This document shows, one piece after another, positions 36,855 through 50,500 of a DNA stretch of 60,000 nucleotides. The notes below the pieces were generated by a model that saw only the letters and a list, made by a program, of their open reading frames with translations, did no database searches and was not told the origin of the DNA. A program made the translations under genes and the position numbers. The stretch comes from Lineus longissimus (lineage: Eukaryota > Nemertea > Pilidiophora > Heteronemertea > Lineidae), in the NCBI RefSeq assembly GCF_910592395.1, contig NC_088308.1, positions 23,143,501-23,203,500 on the forward strand. The letters are read 5' to 3'. Numbering within the stretch: position 1 is the stretch's first letter; every line of letters begins with the position of its first letter.

Positions 36855-37063
36855 ATCTCTGTGGTTCAACGGTTAGAATGCTGGGCTTTCGATCTGGTGG
36901 CCGTCACCAGTTCGACTCCCCGTGTATCCACAACCATATAGGTGCATTTTCCTCAGGGTCACCTAAATCTACACAAAAAAGTGGCAACCACGCAAACAAA
37001 TTTCAACGAATTCAACATCATGGCGATCTGAAGCTACTTCTTGTTCTGTTAGTAAAGGTTTTT
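36855..37063 (+). repeat. tRNA-Glu-derived Pol III unit, probable SINE
   Basis: The head resembles tRNA-Glu(UUC). It has a Pol III A box TGGTTCAACGG at 36862-36872 followed by TTAGAATGC, an anticodon region GGGCTTTCGATCTGG with TTC in the loop position, a GGCC variable/T-arm part, and a B box GTTCGACTC at 36910-36918. The acceptor and T stems do not pair properly and no CCA-type end is visible, so it is not a working tRNA. A TTTTT Pol III stop lies at 37059-37063, giving a transcript of about 200 nt, the size of a SINE. An 18-bp near-identical direct repeat (TCATGGYGATCTGAAGCT) brackets the region at 36741-36758 and 37018-37035. Confidence 0.5.
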
Positions 37064-40061
37064 AGATGATTACCCCAGGGATAGTTTTTGGTGGACTACG
37101 CGCGGGTGGCAGGCTATTCGGCACTTTTTATCCGAACTGGCATTCTGGGGCCCTTTATGGTGTATCATAATCATAGTCTGGAGGTTTTGATAGATTGGCC
37201 GAACTTCTTCGTGTCGTATCGTCCAATCAGATGTGATCTCTACATCCTGATTCTCCAAGCAGTATTTTTCGTCATCACCTCTTACTGTCGTCAGCGTTAA
37301 CCTCTGAAGACCAAAACAAATTGGGAAGAGTTGTAAAAAAGCGAGGACTCAAAGTAATGCCGGTTTTGTTCTTTTTATGACAATACGACAAAGTAAAATT
37401 GATAACATGATGAAGCAAATGGAATGCGACATAACATAATGGCTTTGAGTGCTGCTTCGACATGTACTCCATGAGATGGAAAAGAAGTGAGAGAGCACGG
37501 TGGCTGATATCTCCTACCGATAGGCAGGGAAGCTGTTATCCTGCTCAGTCAGCTCTCAGCAAGCGGGTACACAACCTTGCTGATGGCAAGCCGCCTGGTA
37601 AGTGGATTGTCAATCACGGTATCTCATTCTATTTTCTTGGCAAGTACTGGCAATATCAAAGAACTCTGTCACGAAACATCACTGAGCAGTGTCATCCTTA
37701 CTGAATGTAAATACGCTGAAGAATCAGAAGGCGGCGGAAAGATTGATTCAGCAGGGTCATACAGAACGTCAGGGCGAGACGTTACTTCTGATAATACTAA
37801 TGTTCTTAGTATACTCTAGTAAGCATCGTTTTAATTTCTCCACATGACAAATTGTCAATTGGATACCACCATGGACAACCTTATGACTAAAATATCTGCT
37901 GGCATGGTGAAATCGGGGAGTTTTGAGAGCTTCCGGCGTCGCCCGAATCGGCGACAACCAGGCTCCCCGCCCAAGGATCTTTGCTTGAATGATAACCCGA
38001 CTTGCTGAGATGTGGTCCAGCATGATTTCTTGTCACTCTTCCGATGCCGCAACCTAAATGTCAACCTTAAAGTACAAGTATTCAACCTATCAAGATACAG
38101 CCTTACTTTCGAAGTGGTAGGAGCGCTTTATCTCGGTAAGAAGGGCAAAGACTGAACCAAGCACATCATGTTACCTTCTTTGACTTGTACTTTATCTTTG
38201 AGTTAAAAGCAAGAGTGGGAGAAACGGCCTGATACCAAGTTCCGTGCAATCTCACATTAAAATTACTGGGCTTGACACAAATCTCAGGCGATTCGAAAGT
38301 GCAGCGTCAATTGCCTCAGAGTAATTGCTGTAACATGGCCTCAGCTCCGGAGATGGGTTACAGCGATGCTCGCATACACCAGCGTATTCTACGAATAGGC
38401 CTGATGTAACTAATATGTAGCGTTTCACGCCGCGTTTAGAAATTTAACTCGGACTTTAGATCGAAGTTTCGATTCCCACTGCACATGCATTGGACCAAGA
38501 GTAATCATTGATGATAACCCGTGCTTATAGCGGCGAGGAAAGCTTTTCTGATTCTAACCTATTTTCAAGGCGGCTGACCCCGTGTCACAGATTGAAACCT
38601 CTTGCATACATCTCAACTATTGAACAAGGGAGTTGAATTAGGCTTCTCACGTTACAATAGCTATTGGTCATCAGTAATTAGATAAAATCGATCGCCATTG
38701 ACCATCTGTTGATGCGGCGCTCACAATCGGCGCAGGTTCTCCGAACCGACGAGAAAATGTGTTCGGCAATGCTTTCAGCTTGATTTTTTCCCTTATAAAA
38801 AATAGGTTAACGAAAAAGAACAGTATAATTGATTATCGATTTCAGAAATTTCCAGAGGCTTTATTACGTTGGAACAGTTGTCAAGCAAAGATTCATTGAA
38901 TAATTAAAGATGCTGGAATTAAAAAACAATGGGGTCTGACGTGGGAAGACATAGACACCAAAGCCTTTGTGAGGACGACATAAATAAATCTCTCGTTATT
39001 CCCAGTGGCATTATGACGGAAAAGGGGAAAACACAGCTCGAAAACCGAGGCTTTCCTGGATACATATTGTTACACGTACATCTATCAAGAAGAAAACCCA
39101 CTGACATACCAGACAGCACTTCCACTAATCCCTAGGCGTTATCAAAGGGTCAAAATGTTATGATGGGTCGGACGTGGGAGGCATCACAATCAAAAATTGA
39201 GGCCTTGGATCCAAGCTGACAGCTCGCTAGCGATAACTGCATCAACGAACGACCAATTGTAAGGAAAATTATCGGGTTACAATCTCAACGCTGGTGTTGC
39301 CTTTCTTTGATCAAAGCTTAATTCACCATAGTTATGTAAAGCCGGTCAGTGTCATTGCTGTTGCTCTTTCATTACGTGGGTGTTTGTCTTGACTGGGGCC
39401 ACTATTTTGTTTCCCACATTACTAATTTGGTCGCGTTGACAGGAGCGGTTCGGCTGCCGAGATAGAGATTAGCCAATCATTGCTGTGATGGTTACAAATT
39501 CCTCCAGGGATCAAGCCTTTTATTGAATGCAGAAGGGGATGTGGGCTTAAACGATGACTGAAGGATAATAGATCAGTTGTGTGCCCTTGTTCTTTTAGAA
39601 GCTATCATCATCTGTTTATGAAGTTATCCAATATTGCCAATAAAGTCGTGGTTCCATAAATATGAGACCCCTCATGAGAGTGCAACAGGTTCACATATGC
39701 TATTAAGATGTCACCATCCTTGAATACCAGAGTTCGTAGCATGCTTCTTCCCTCGCAAAACACATTAGTTGGTATCCAATCCAAGGTTTGATTCCCAGTA
39801 GACTGTACAGGTTCCCAATGTGCCCAAGGCAGTCTGATTCAGCCATCCTCACAGGGGGAGGAATGAGACCAATTCCACTGCATCTGAAATATAATTCCAA
39901 GTGATAAGAGAACAACTGTACGATATCTTATAGACAATGGGGCAGTTCATCTGCCGGACTTTAATCAAGGATTGCGTAAAATGCAATTTCTAGTGAGGAA
40001 GGTAGATAAACAGTGATAAACATAGCCATTACAAGCTACATAGGGAAGATCTGGTGATCTA
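37064..40061. other. Intergenic, no gene seen
   Basis: About 3 kb without supported genes. Open frames (37462-37704, 37769-38023, 38929-39135, 39703-39915) are 60-84 codons and unrecognised, and most overlap frames on the other strand. Confidence 0.4.
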
Positions 40062-40590
40062 GACATCTATTTATAGACATCAACTGGTTGATGTATATGT
40101 AGATGTCTTTTGGGATCTAGACATCTAGACATCTATCCATAGATATCAACTGGTTGGTGTAGATGTCTATTGGGATCTAGACATATATCCATAGATATCA
40201 ACTGGTTGGTGTAGATGTCTATTGGGATCTAGACATATATCCATAGACATCAACTGGTTGGTGTAGATGTCTATTGGAATCTAGACATCTATCCATAGAC
40301 ATCAACTGGTTGGTGTAGATGTCTATTGGAATTGAGACATCTATCCATAGACATCAACTGGTTGGTGTAGATGTCTACTGAGATCGAGACATCTATCCAT
40401 AGACGACAACTGGTTGGTGTAGATGTCTACTGGGATCGAGACATCTATCCATAGACATCAACTGGTTGGTGTAGATGTCTATTGGAATCTAGACATCTAT
40501 CCATAGACATCAACTGGTTGGTGTAGATGTCTATTGGGATCAAGACATCTATCCATAGACATCAACTGGTTGGTGTAGATGAATTGACTG
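40062..40590. repeat. 52-bp minisatellite with an inverted repeat in each unit
   Basis: The core CAACTGGTTG recurs at 40081, 40147, 40199, 40251, 40303, 40355, 40407, 40459, 40511 and 40563. The spacing is exactly 52 bp from the second copy on, and a decayed copy lies at 40647. In most units the core is flanked by AGACATCTA and TAGATGTCT (ATATA variants in two units), so each unit can fold into a hairpin. Copies differ by only a few bases, so the array is fairly young. It sits about 0.9 kb beyond the BTAF1 stop codon. CAACTG is also a Myb-type core; any binding is speculative. Confidence 0.9.
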
Positions 40591-41380
40591 TTCAAATTTT
40601 CTATTTCGTGGTAAAGAATGTTGGACTTTAGATGTCTGATAGACGACAACTGGTTGATGTTTTATAGAAACCTTCTACATTGTAGACATCAGACATCACC
40701 AGATTTTGTCCGTGCTGCATGTACATGTGTCAAAATGCACTTTTCATGATACTTCACTTTTACATCAAGTCTACGAATAACTTATTGAAACAATTCAGAA
40801 ATTAACTCATAAGCCATTTCAGGAAACATCCACAAAATTGTGAACTTACATGAACGTCATTGCTGCACCATTCAATAAACAATTCATTTAATAACTGACA
40901 TCATATAATTACTAATCCACGACAGAAAGTGAGATCAAGGCAAACATTGAAAACTTCATGTACAGGCCTAGCCATATTTTCATTATTGCATAAATATATT
41001 GGAGGTCTTTAACACAAGTAAGTAGGACACAAATAGAAATAAGGTAGTATAATTATTCACAGTTTCCTGTAGCACTCGGGCAGCTTTTACAGTGATCAGC
41101 TACATGCTGAGCCATTAACTTACAATGTACATTGTACATCAAAATTAATCTAATGCGCGTAAAGACTGCTCCGTGTTGTCATGGATAGAGATCTTTTTAG
41201 GATCAAGTCACAAGATTGATCCTTTTGTATGTAATCTACACGTACGTCATCGAGTTGCATGCCTTCTCATGTCCATTTCATCTTGTACTAAACAATTCCA
41301 CATCAAAATCTTGAACTAATTGCATGCCCAAATCCAAGCACAGTTGTTACAACGATGTATGTAGGAGTACCCAACATCAT
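40591..41380. other. Downstream flank of BTAF1
   Basis: AT-rich sequence between the minisatellite and the 3' end of BTAF1. It includes the decayed repeat unit near 40620-40700. No other feature seen. Confidence 0.4.
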
Positions 41381-41386
41381 TTTATT
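41381..41386 (-). terminator. Candidate BTAF1 polyadenylation signal
   Basis: AATAAA on the minus strand, 122 nt after the BTAF1 stop codon (TGA at 41508-41510). This would give a short 3' UTR of roughly 140 nt. No other AATAAA lies between it and the stop. Cleavage site not determined. Confidence 0.5.
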
Positions 41387-41507
41387 CATATCAAAACACA
41401 AAACATTTCAGATTGTCAACCTCTGACAGTAACCTTTAAATCCACATAACTAAATTTTCCACCATACAGAATACAAGACAGACCTCGTCTCAATGCCCAT
41501 AAACCAC

Positions 41508-44500
41508 TCAATTAGAAAGTGATGATATGAAATTGTCCAAGTTATATTCATCTTCATATTGCTTCTCATCCCATAACTCCTCCAAACTATCGATCACATT
41601 TTTGGCCCCATCCTTCTCTGTACCCTCTTTACTGCTGCCACCAGCAGCATTTGCACCCTTCTTGTTCTCTTCCAATGTGAATAGATCAAGTAACTGATCA
41701 GTCCCCATTGACTGAAGACTGGAGTTGTCTTGACTGATAATCGTGTTGGCGATATTTATTTTGAATTTCTGTAGCCTGAAAACACAAAAAAAGATCAACT
41801 TAAATTAGATTCAAGACAAAAACTATTTTCATTTAAAATGAATGAGATTTCACTATGACTGAGTACTGTATCAATTGCAAGACCTGTGGATACATCCAGA
41901 GTAACAGACAAACACAATTACAAGTGACATGGTATACATCGCTTACCCCATGATCTTCTCCTCTAACGTTCCCCGTGTGATCAGTCGGTACACATTGACA
42001 ACCTTCTTCTGTCCGATACGATGGGCTCGATCCATAGCCTACAAAGGAAGTAACAAAATGTGACACCGAATACATTTTAAAGCAATGATGAATCTTAAAG
42101 AGCTGCACTTTGTTGTCAAGAAGAAGCGCGATATGAATAAAGACTAGCAAATGCTTTTATCTAAAACTCCATGTACATTTACAATTGACCTTTCTGTACA
42201 AAATTGAAGTGAAAGCATTTGCTAGTTTTTATTCATATCAGCCATTACCTCGACGACCTATCCTTCAGAAGCATGGCACTCTACAACAATGCAAGTGACT
42301 CACCTGTAAATCTTTCATGGGGTTCCAATCATGCTCCACGAATATGACTGTGTCTGCTCCCGTGAGATTGAGACCGAGACCACCCACATGAGTCGTCAAG
42401 AGGAGGACGTCTATGGATGGGTCATTGTTAAACCTGCTGACCAAACCGTGGCGAGTTCCTGCCGGGACACTACCATCCAACCTCAAGTATGTGACTGAAG
42501 GCATATGCACCCTGAAAGGCAATGGGATACTGATGAAATATCTGAGGATATCAGTTTGACACACTGTCATTCATGAGTCTTTCATTTGACATGAGAGGCA
42601 GCTGTAAGGTTTTATACAATAGAATGTAATAGGGCAACAAATGTCACACTTTTCACAAATATTATGATGCGGACTTGAAAAGACTATTGCTTACTTAAAT
42701 AAGTCATGTTCCACAATGTCGAGCATGCTCTTGAGTTGGCAGAAGAGAAGCACCCTGTGCTGGTTGACGATAGGGCCAAAATCCCCTAGGTTGTTGACGA
42801 CACTTGATGCCACTCCAATGCCGCAGTCCAGCAGAAGTTGCCTAGAAAATAAGAGTAAAGAATGTTAGAACGCGACAGAGCCATACACTCAACTCAAACT
42901 ATGCTGATCCCTCAGAGCTGAAATACCTATTTTACTCATTTGAGTCAAAAGAGAGAAGAATGAAGGATTGCATACATGTACTATGGAACCCACATTCTTC
43001 AGACTTTAAACCACTGCTGGTACGCAAGGAGGATACCGCGGTGACGTCACATCACGTGATCCCGACCCATATTAGTGATCGCTATGGCCAATCAGATTCA
43101 GTCTACTCACAGCACCAGCACTGAACACATCTCCACGTCTCACTGTCTGGTGCGCTCCTATACACAAAAACACCAATAGACATGAAATATTGCAATACCT
43201 AGTATGGATTCTTTCTGTGTAAAATAAAATTTACAGAGCAGATTAACTTCCACGAATAAAAAAGACGTTTGGCGTGGCCAAAGTGCGGAAATAATGTCTC
43301 CGCTAAAATACAATACGAAATACACTAGGCAATACACTACGCAATATACAGTAGAGGTGCAGTTGAGTTCGTTATTGTTTTGACTTAGAAGCCCGCCCAT
43401 ATCATAATATATTCATGTATTCATTAAGTATGAACTCATTTCTGTCCCATACAACTCTGAGAACAGTCAATTTCTCCTTAAATCATCACCGAAACCGCGA
43501 TATCCACAGGAAGATTTCGTTCTAGTGTCCCAAAATGCATGATCTTACAGGGGCGCTAACTCGACAAATAGAGGGGATCTATGGGGATCTATGCGAGTTT
43601 TAGGTCCTACAGGTCTCGAACTTGTTAAATATGTAAAAATGCCTCCAAATCCCATTATGATAATGAAGAGATTGCCCATATCTGGGAGACTGTTTTGAAA
43701 CCATCGCTAATTTAGGAAGATCGGTGCCCGGCTATTTGGTTAAAAAAAACTATTTTTCCCCATCAAAACAGCACTTTTCATTATTCAAATGATAGCTTAT
43801 TGTCTGAAGACTTATTTCATAGCAGAAAAGTACTAATAACTCTGATTTGATGCGAAAAATCTAACTTTTTTGATGACTTGATTTTCCCTTGGCCGTGGAT
43901 CGAGTTTGTTTACAATATGCAGCGCCATCTTGGAAAAGCCGTGACGTCACCGCGGTATCCTCCTTGGCTGGTACGCAAGTGAGTTGTCCATTTTCAGCAA
44001 CTCAAAGCTTCTTTACGACACATAATTATGTGATGGAACTTACTTGAGTGCGACTAGTTTACTGGAATGATTGATATCATTCAATGCAAGAGCATTGTTC
44101 TTCTGAGCCAACTGTGCTGTCACCTTCTCAAACTGTGGATGCTTGGATGTCAACACCAACGCTGGGTGGTTACAGACTTTACGCAGATATTGAAGAGCCT
44201 GGAAATAAAACAGGGAACCAAATAATGTCAAGTATGCAGACACCTCTGCATCAAGAACAAGATCAAGGAAATTTTTATGAACTTCAAACTAATCAATCTG
44301 TGTAGAGAGAGACGCATTTTCACAGTAAATGGTTCTCAGCTAGAAGCCTATATGCACTGGCCTTCAGGAACCCAAGTGAGAACCAGTTGGGATACAATGG
44401 TATTACCTGGAATACGTGTGTAGCTTTTTGTTGGTTGACCTTCTGTTCGCTGCTGAGGACATCTTCATTAACATTCTCTCTTGCTTTACTCTCCGAGAAA

Positions 44501-47500
44501 TCTTCATAGAGCTGAACCTGCAATTACAATAATATATGAGGCAGGTGCAGTTACATGCAGTCGCAATACAACACATCTAGAAATGACTTAGTTGACGATC
44601 AAGCATAATTCATGTGACTCTCAGTCAAAGGACCAGTGCCATGTTTAAAAGTTATAAATCTTGATGCTTTCTTTCACAACAACCAAGGACCGCCAGCTTG
44701 ATATAACATGTAATTCATCAAACTTACCTGAAGTGGACTGAGATCACAATAATAATCCTGTATAATCTTTGGAGGGAGATCTTGGAGGACATCCTCCTTC
44801 AACCGACGCAACAGGAATGGCAGCACCTGCCGATGCAGCGACTCCATAGCAAGGACACCAGCCTCTTGCTCCTTGGACGAGCTCTTCGCATCCCGACTCT
44901 GGATAATAGGCTTGCCGTAACGTGCCTGGAACTGGCGCTCCGTGCCAAGGAACCCAGGCATGAGGAAGTCAAACAGAGACCAGAGTTCAAGGACGTTATT
45001 CTGTATCGGCGTACCGGAGAGGATTAACCGGTGGTTACAATTGAGCTGTTTGACTGCCTTGGTGAGCTTTGTTTTAGAGTTCTTTATGGTGTGACCTTCA
45101 TCCAAAATGCAATAATTCCAATCTATGGCCCTGAAAAAGATGATCAATAGGTCAATTAATGAACATCACAGCAGGACCGCGGCAAACATTTCCATCAGAA
45201 ACATAATGATGTCATTCACATCATTCATCGATGCTATTCAATGATTTTATAATGATGTCCACTGATCTAAAACAAGACTTACCCAAAGAATTCCAGATCA
45301 TTTCTTACGATATCATATGATGCAATCACAATATTATGCTTCTTCACTTTGCTGCGTAGTCTGAAGATGAAACAAACTTGATATTACATGTATGAACCAT
45401 GTTAGATGAAAACCATGTCATACAGGATCAAAAGTGGTCATCCTTCCCCCCCCCCCCTGTTTGTCACTAAGTATTTTAAACCAACGCATAATCATTGGGT
45501 TCATAACTTTAAATCTACTGGATGCTGACAGGGAAGGACGCTCTACCACTACTTCTTATACATAAACATCCACAAAATAAACATACCTTTGTCTCTCCTG
45601 GGGTGTACCAGTGTAATGTAGTGGATTTAAATATTCCTTGTCCACAAACTTCTCCACTTCATACACCCAGTGGCCAGTCAGAGTTGGTGGACAGACAACC
45701 AGAGAGGGGAGTGCTACACAGTCGGCATGTTTTGTTTCCTATAAAGAGAGAAGTTTAGAACTCAATCATTTTTTTTCCTGGTGACAGATCAGTAATGTTG
45801 CCCACTTATCAAAGCGACTCTATGATCATACTTGCAACAGCAATGGAAGTGGCAGTTTGATATTTACCTGATACTTCTGTTCCCTGTAGAAGTGGTCACC
45901 AGCCAGGATGCAAATAGACTGCAGGGTCTTACCCAGACCCATGTCGTCACAGAGTATGCCATGAAGCTTGTACTTGTTGAGGAATGCCAACCAGTTTACA
46001 CCATCCTGCAAAAGAAAATGTTCCTAATCAACAGATCCACCAATTTGAAAGTACATACATGTAGTTGAGAGTTGGACCATTGAGACAGTGCCTGGTGAAG
46101 TTAGGTACATGTATGGGCCATATGCCCAAACCGTCTAAGACAGCACCTCATAAACAATAGACAGTTTGTTGATTATTTTGAACTGCTCCTTGATACAAAG
46201 TGCATCAAGTGAACATCAAAGGAGAGGTTCATTTTTACCAAAGGTATGTTCTTGAGGGGGGTACCGGTGCAGCAACCAGGGTCACCACTCCTGTTGTCGA
46301 GTTGTTACCATACCTGCTGATATTTGCGTAACTCAGCATCAATCTTGACTGGCACTTTATAGTCTTCTAATTTGCTGGTCTCCATGAGCTGCTCGAGGAA
46401 GCGACGCTCCCTATCTTTCTGGTCAACCAACGTCTTCTTCAGGTCAGGAGGATCAGGAATACCAGCCTGAGATATGACAAAATGCAGAACGCTATTACTC
46501 AACTTTGCAAGAGTTAAGAGATTCCCAATTCTGAAAGGTTTGCTATAAGGCATAGGCCCAACACTGACAAATAGAATTTGTCTGGTTATTCCTTTGACCA
46601 TCCCAACTGAGCTAAGGATAGACGTAGTTTTAAGTCTAGAAGTGTTTTAGCAGAAGTTTTAAGTGACACACACTTTCCACACGAAAATCACAAACAAAAT
46701 GGACATTACAATTTGGGGACCAATGTCTTGAAATGTCACCGACCTCGAGTGGCATGAGCCGGATCAACATAGCAAAACACTGCGTGGCCATCAACCGAAC
46801 ACTTTCATTCTGGTCAGTCATGCGTCCCAACACCGGGACGACTAGCAGGACGGTGTATGGCACAATTTCGACACCAAGGTGGTCAATCATATCTTGGCTT
46901 GGTCAAGGACAAGTAATGATGATTACAAGGAGAGATAAAGCAAATAGTATCTGGCTAAGGACAAAGCATGAAGTCATAAGAACTGTTTGAATTGGGACAA
47001 CATTCGGAAGACAGACACTAACAAAGGAATGTGGATATGTCTCAAGTGCAAAGGTCTTTTCAGCTTCATTTTCTGGCTGTTGAATTATTCCGGTTAAGAA
47101 GGATACAATGCAGAGTCTCCAGTGCTCCCTGTCTGACGGTTACGTTATCCGATGCTCCGAATAGCGGTAAGATATGTTCAATGGTGTAAGTCATCACAGT
47201 CACAATGTCCAGTTTGGCCAGGGTACCTAGACAACGAGCTGCCATGTGTCTGACTGCTGTATAAGGATGTTCCAGGCATGTGCATAGGTGGGTGATGTGC
47301 GCAAGTAACTGGAAGAGAAGAAAATGTAGCAGTCAGTAACACAAAAATCCTTCTCTTTTTTTATTCTCAGCATGGTTCATGTACTGTGAGGCGTTGTGAA
47401 TGATGGAGCATCCTTGATACCTGACATGTAATCAGGGTCGAGGCAACCCCAGTTGCTGCTGCAACAAGTTGTAGGTATATGAAAGTTACACTTAACAAAG

Positions 47501-50500
47501 TATGTGGCAATGCAGCTATTCAACATCTTTTCACCTTCAAGAACCAACCCAACAAACAGATTTGCCATGCCCACAAAAATATCAACTGGGCAATAAGATA
47601 TTCTCTTACCTTATTATACAAATGTGAACTAAGTTCAGCTCCCACTGTTTCAAGGACCTGCAGGGAGTTGACTAGCTCTTGAGCAGCCGAATCATTCTCT
47701 TTCAAAGATGACAAGTCTGCAAGATATGAAAAGATAGATGAACTTTTTCACAGTCCATATCTTGCTCTAAAAGATTCCACAATGATTATCAGGAAAAGTC
47801 TCATAGATGTAGCATGACAACAGACCATTATTTCGTGTTAATAAAATCATAACATATCTTTCATTCTTAGCTGGTCTTCCTATTCAACTTGACTAAACTC
47901 ATATATTGCCAACAGAACACCTTTAATTCACCCCATCGATTTAAAATTCAGGAAGGATGATGTACATACCTGACTTGTCTTTCTCCAAAGATGACAACGC
48001 ACTCAGCATGCCACTCCATAGGTTGGGAACTTGACTATCTAAATGTGCGCCAAAATGCTTGGATATGATTGTCAGAGCGAGCTCAGCTCCTCTTCTTTGT
48101 ATTGCTTGGAGGCAATTTGACTGAAAGAGAAGTTTAGGTTTGTTGTTGAGAGTACCTACCTTCTTCTACATGTATATTTTATCTTTTGAGCATTCTTTCT
48201 CAAGTGCCAAGGCGATTGGGCACCAATTGGGGATACTGGCTCAGTGACCCTGTCTTTGACACACATCACGGCCGAATTGCATGTATTCATCAACCAAGTC
48301 TTTTCATTGGGCTTCAGGTTATATAAATCACAAACAAGAACTTACACCTTGATCGCCATTCGGAAGAATGTCTGTTGGAATATCACGGGTAAAGGTGGAT
48401 TCCTTCTTGGACGTTCTCTTCCTACCGACATCCATGTTGCGAGCTTGAGCAGACAGGGTCAAGATACCTGAGTAAACATCACAGTTGATTGCTGCATCCA
48501 CAGAGCTAGCATCTGAAACAGGAATGAATACCATAGAATTTTGGTTTTACTGGTTTGCACTAATGTGGCACTGGAAGCCTAGCAGATTGATCTTACAAAT
48601 GAAAATTACACATGGCCAGGTATTTCGAAGACAATAACTCATATGATGGGACCTTCTGCCCCACATGGCACAGGTACTCAAGTCAGTCAAACAACCGTCA
48701 AGGGCCAACACTGTACTCCTTGGGCACCCATTCTGGTCAGTCCAGAGACAAAAAGCTGGGTTTTCCTCGAAACCAGAGCTAATCCTATAGCCTGTTAGAC
48801 TGCAGTTAAACCAACTTGCTGTGTCACTCCCGAGAAGATATACATACATCTAGAACTAACCTGTATTTGTATTGCTTTGGTTGACTACAGGCGTGGTGGA
48901 TGGATCTGAACAGAGGAAGCTACACAGATTCTTCACAACCTTGGCATTGGGACATGGCGTCCTGTCTATGCAATGGTTGAGTAAGAAAGCCAGGTTCTTG
49001 GCTGCCAGTTTCTGCAAGGAGAGGATATTGTTTGATATACTATTTGTCGTATTTGTCATCAGAACTCAACCACACATAATTTTAATTTAATCTACATCCA
49101 AGGAGACTGTCATGTTGTGAACTTTAATTCTTAGGCTTTGTCTCCTACCTGCAACTGGCAGTTCTCCTCTTTCTTTATGGTATCCATGAGGGGTCGAATG
49201 ACCGGATTCATCTTATCAGGCAGGTACCCCTGGCTAACCAACGCCCCAGCAAGACTGGTCTGAGCCCTCATTGAGAGCGTTTGCTGTTCGGAACTGGTTT
49301 GTGACACGGTGCTCAGAAGCTGCAACCGTTTCTCATCAATAAGCTGTAGCGACTGGCCCTGTAGCTTATCCTTCATGGAGTTGAACACTTCATTGCAAAG
49401 TGAATTAGCTTGTTCAACTGTCAGTACAGGCCTAAAAGAAATGTGACAAAGAACTTGATTGAAGATGTGGCATGACGAGACACAGTATGATTTATGATGT
49501 CGAAAACAAATGAACGAACACACAAATTACATTTTAAAAGAGAAAACATTCCGTCTTGTACCTTTCAAGAAAAATTTGAATGCAAGGGTCAGTGTGTCAA
49601 TGATTCTGACTATTTGCTGGTGGGATAACAGGCAGGTGGATAACTGGTGTGAAAGGGAAACCAGAGATACACACAGAGCAAAGCTTAGAACAAGATTCAT
49701 TATATATCTAGTTGCTTAAACAGACTGCAATTTACCAAGAAAAGAACGGCCTTACCCTGCCTGTATCATAGCTGCCACCTCAACTTTGGTTTTCTCTCCA
49801 AGTAACGTCATGAATTCCTGGCATCTGTTCTGCATCCTCGTGAATAGCACCGCTATCTCATCAAAGTAGATTGCCTCTGTCAGACATGACTGAATGCGAG
49901 ATTTCACCGTTTCTTGTAACGGACAATCCTGAAGCAGTAACGAAAGGACATTGTTGTGTAAGGCAGGATGTAGTGTAATGTAGATTTGATTTCTGAGCAA
50001 ACCACATCCTAATTCACCTGCACTTTGGCATATTAAAGGTGGCTAGGCAATCAGTTTACTTTGTTGGGCCATAATTGCACATAAAATACATGTGACAGTG
50101 CATTATAATAACTGTTGTTTTCAAGTGAAGTTCTAAAACCTGTAAAGATCATAGACTGGTATTAACAAGTTACATAACTGCATCGTTGCATACCTTATCC
50201 ATCATTGCCCACTCCCTTACAACAGATGCTATGGCAAATCTTTGCAGAGCCGATTTAGAATCCAAATGGAAGAGCAACAACTTTGCCATAGCTTCTAGAG
50301 GTGTCTCCATACCCTCGGGGTACTTCTTTGGTGGTGGTGGAGGGCGGGTGATGTGGCTACAAAGGAAACCAAGCAACCTGAAAAAAAACATAAGATTACA
50401 TCCAAGTACAACTCAATCATTATGTCAGAGCCAAAAACTGATTTGTATCCTCGTAATCTTAGAAATAAGGACACAATAAAGGCCTTCCAAGCGAAATAAG

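Larger units (their letters stand above)
41508..44517 (-). other. BTAF1: BTAF1 SNF2 lobe 2 and C-terminal tail (exons 29-34)
   Basis: Exon 30 has [16 protein letters not shown], exon 31 motif IV ([14 protein letters not shown]), exon 32 motif V ([20 protein letters not shown] and FVEHDWNP), and exon 33 motif VI as [18 protein letters not shown], with arginines 1717 and 1720. The tail in exon 34 keeps [14 protein letters not shown], then a short variable linker, then a conserved end around [20 protein letters not shown]. The intron between exons 30 and 31 (42842-44043) is 1202 bp, of which 942 bp are an inserted transposon. Confidence 0.95.

Noticed and set aside
36855-36930. Functional tRNA-Glu gene
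   Set aside because: A and B boxes are present, but acceptor, anticodon and T stems do not pair. It is a tRNA-derived element, not a tRNA.
40062-40590. CRISPR-like array
   Set aside because: The repeat is continuous with no unique spacers, and the genome is animal. It is a minisatellite.
43158-43400. 80-codon frame inside the TIR element
   Set aside because: Too short and without transposase motifs. The element is non-autonomous.
44799-45027. Open frames on both strands over BTAF1 exon 28
   Set aside because: Shadows of the strongly coding ATPase exon.
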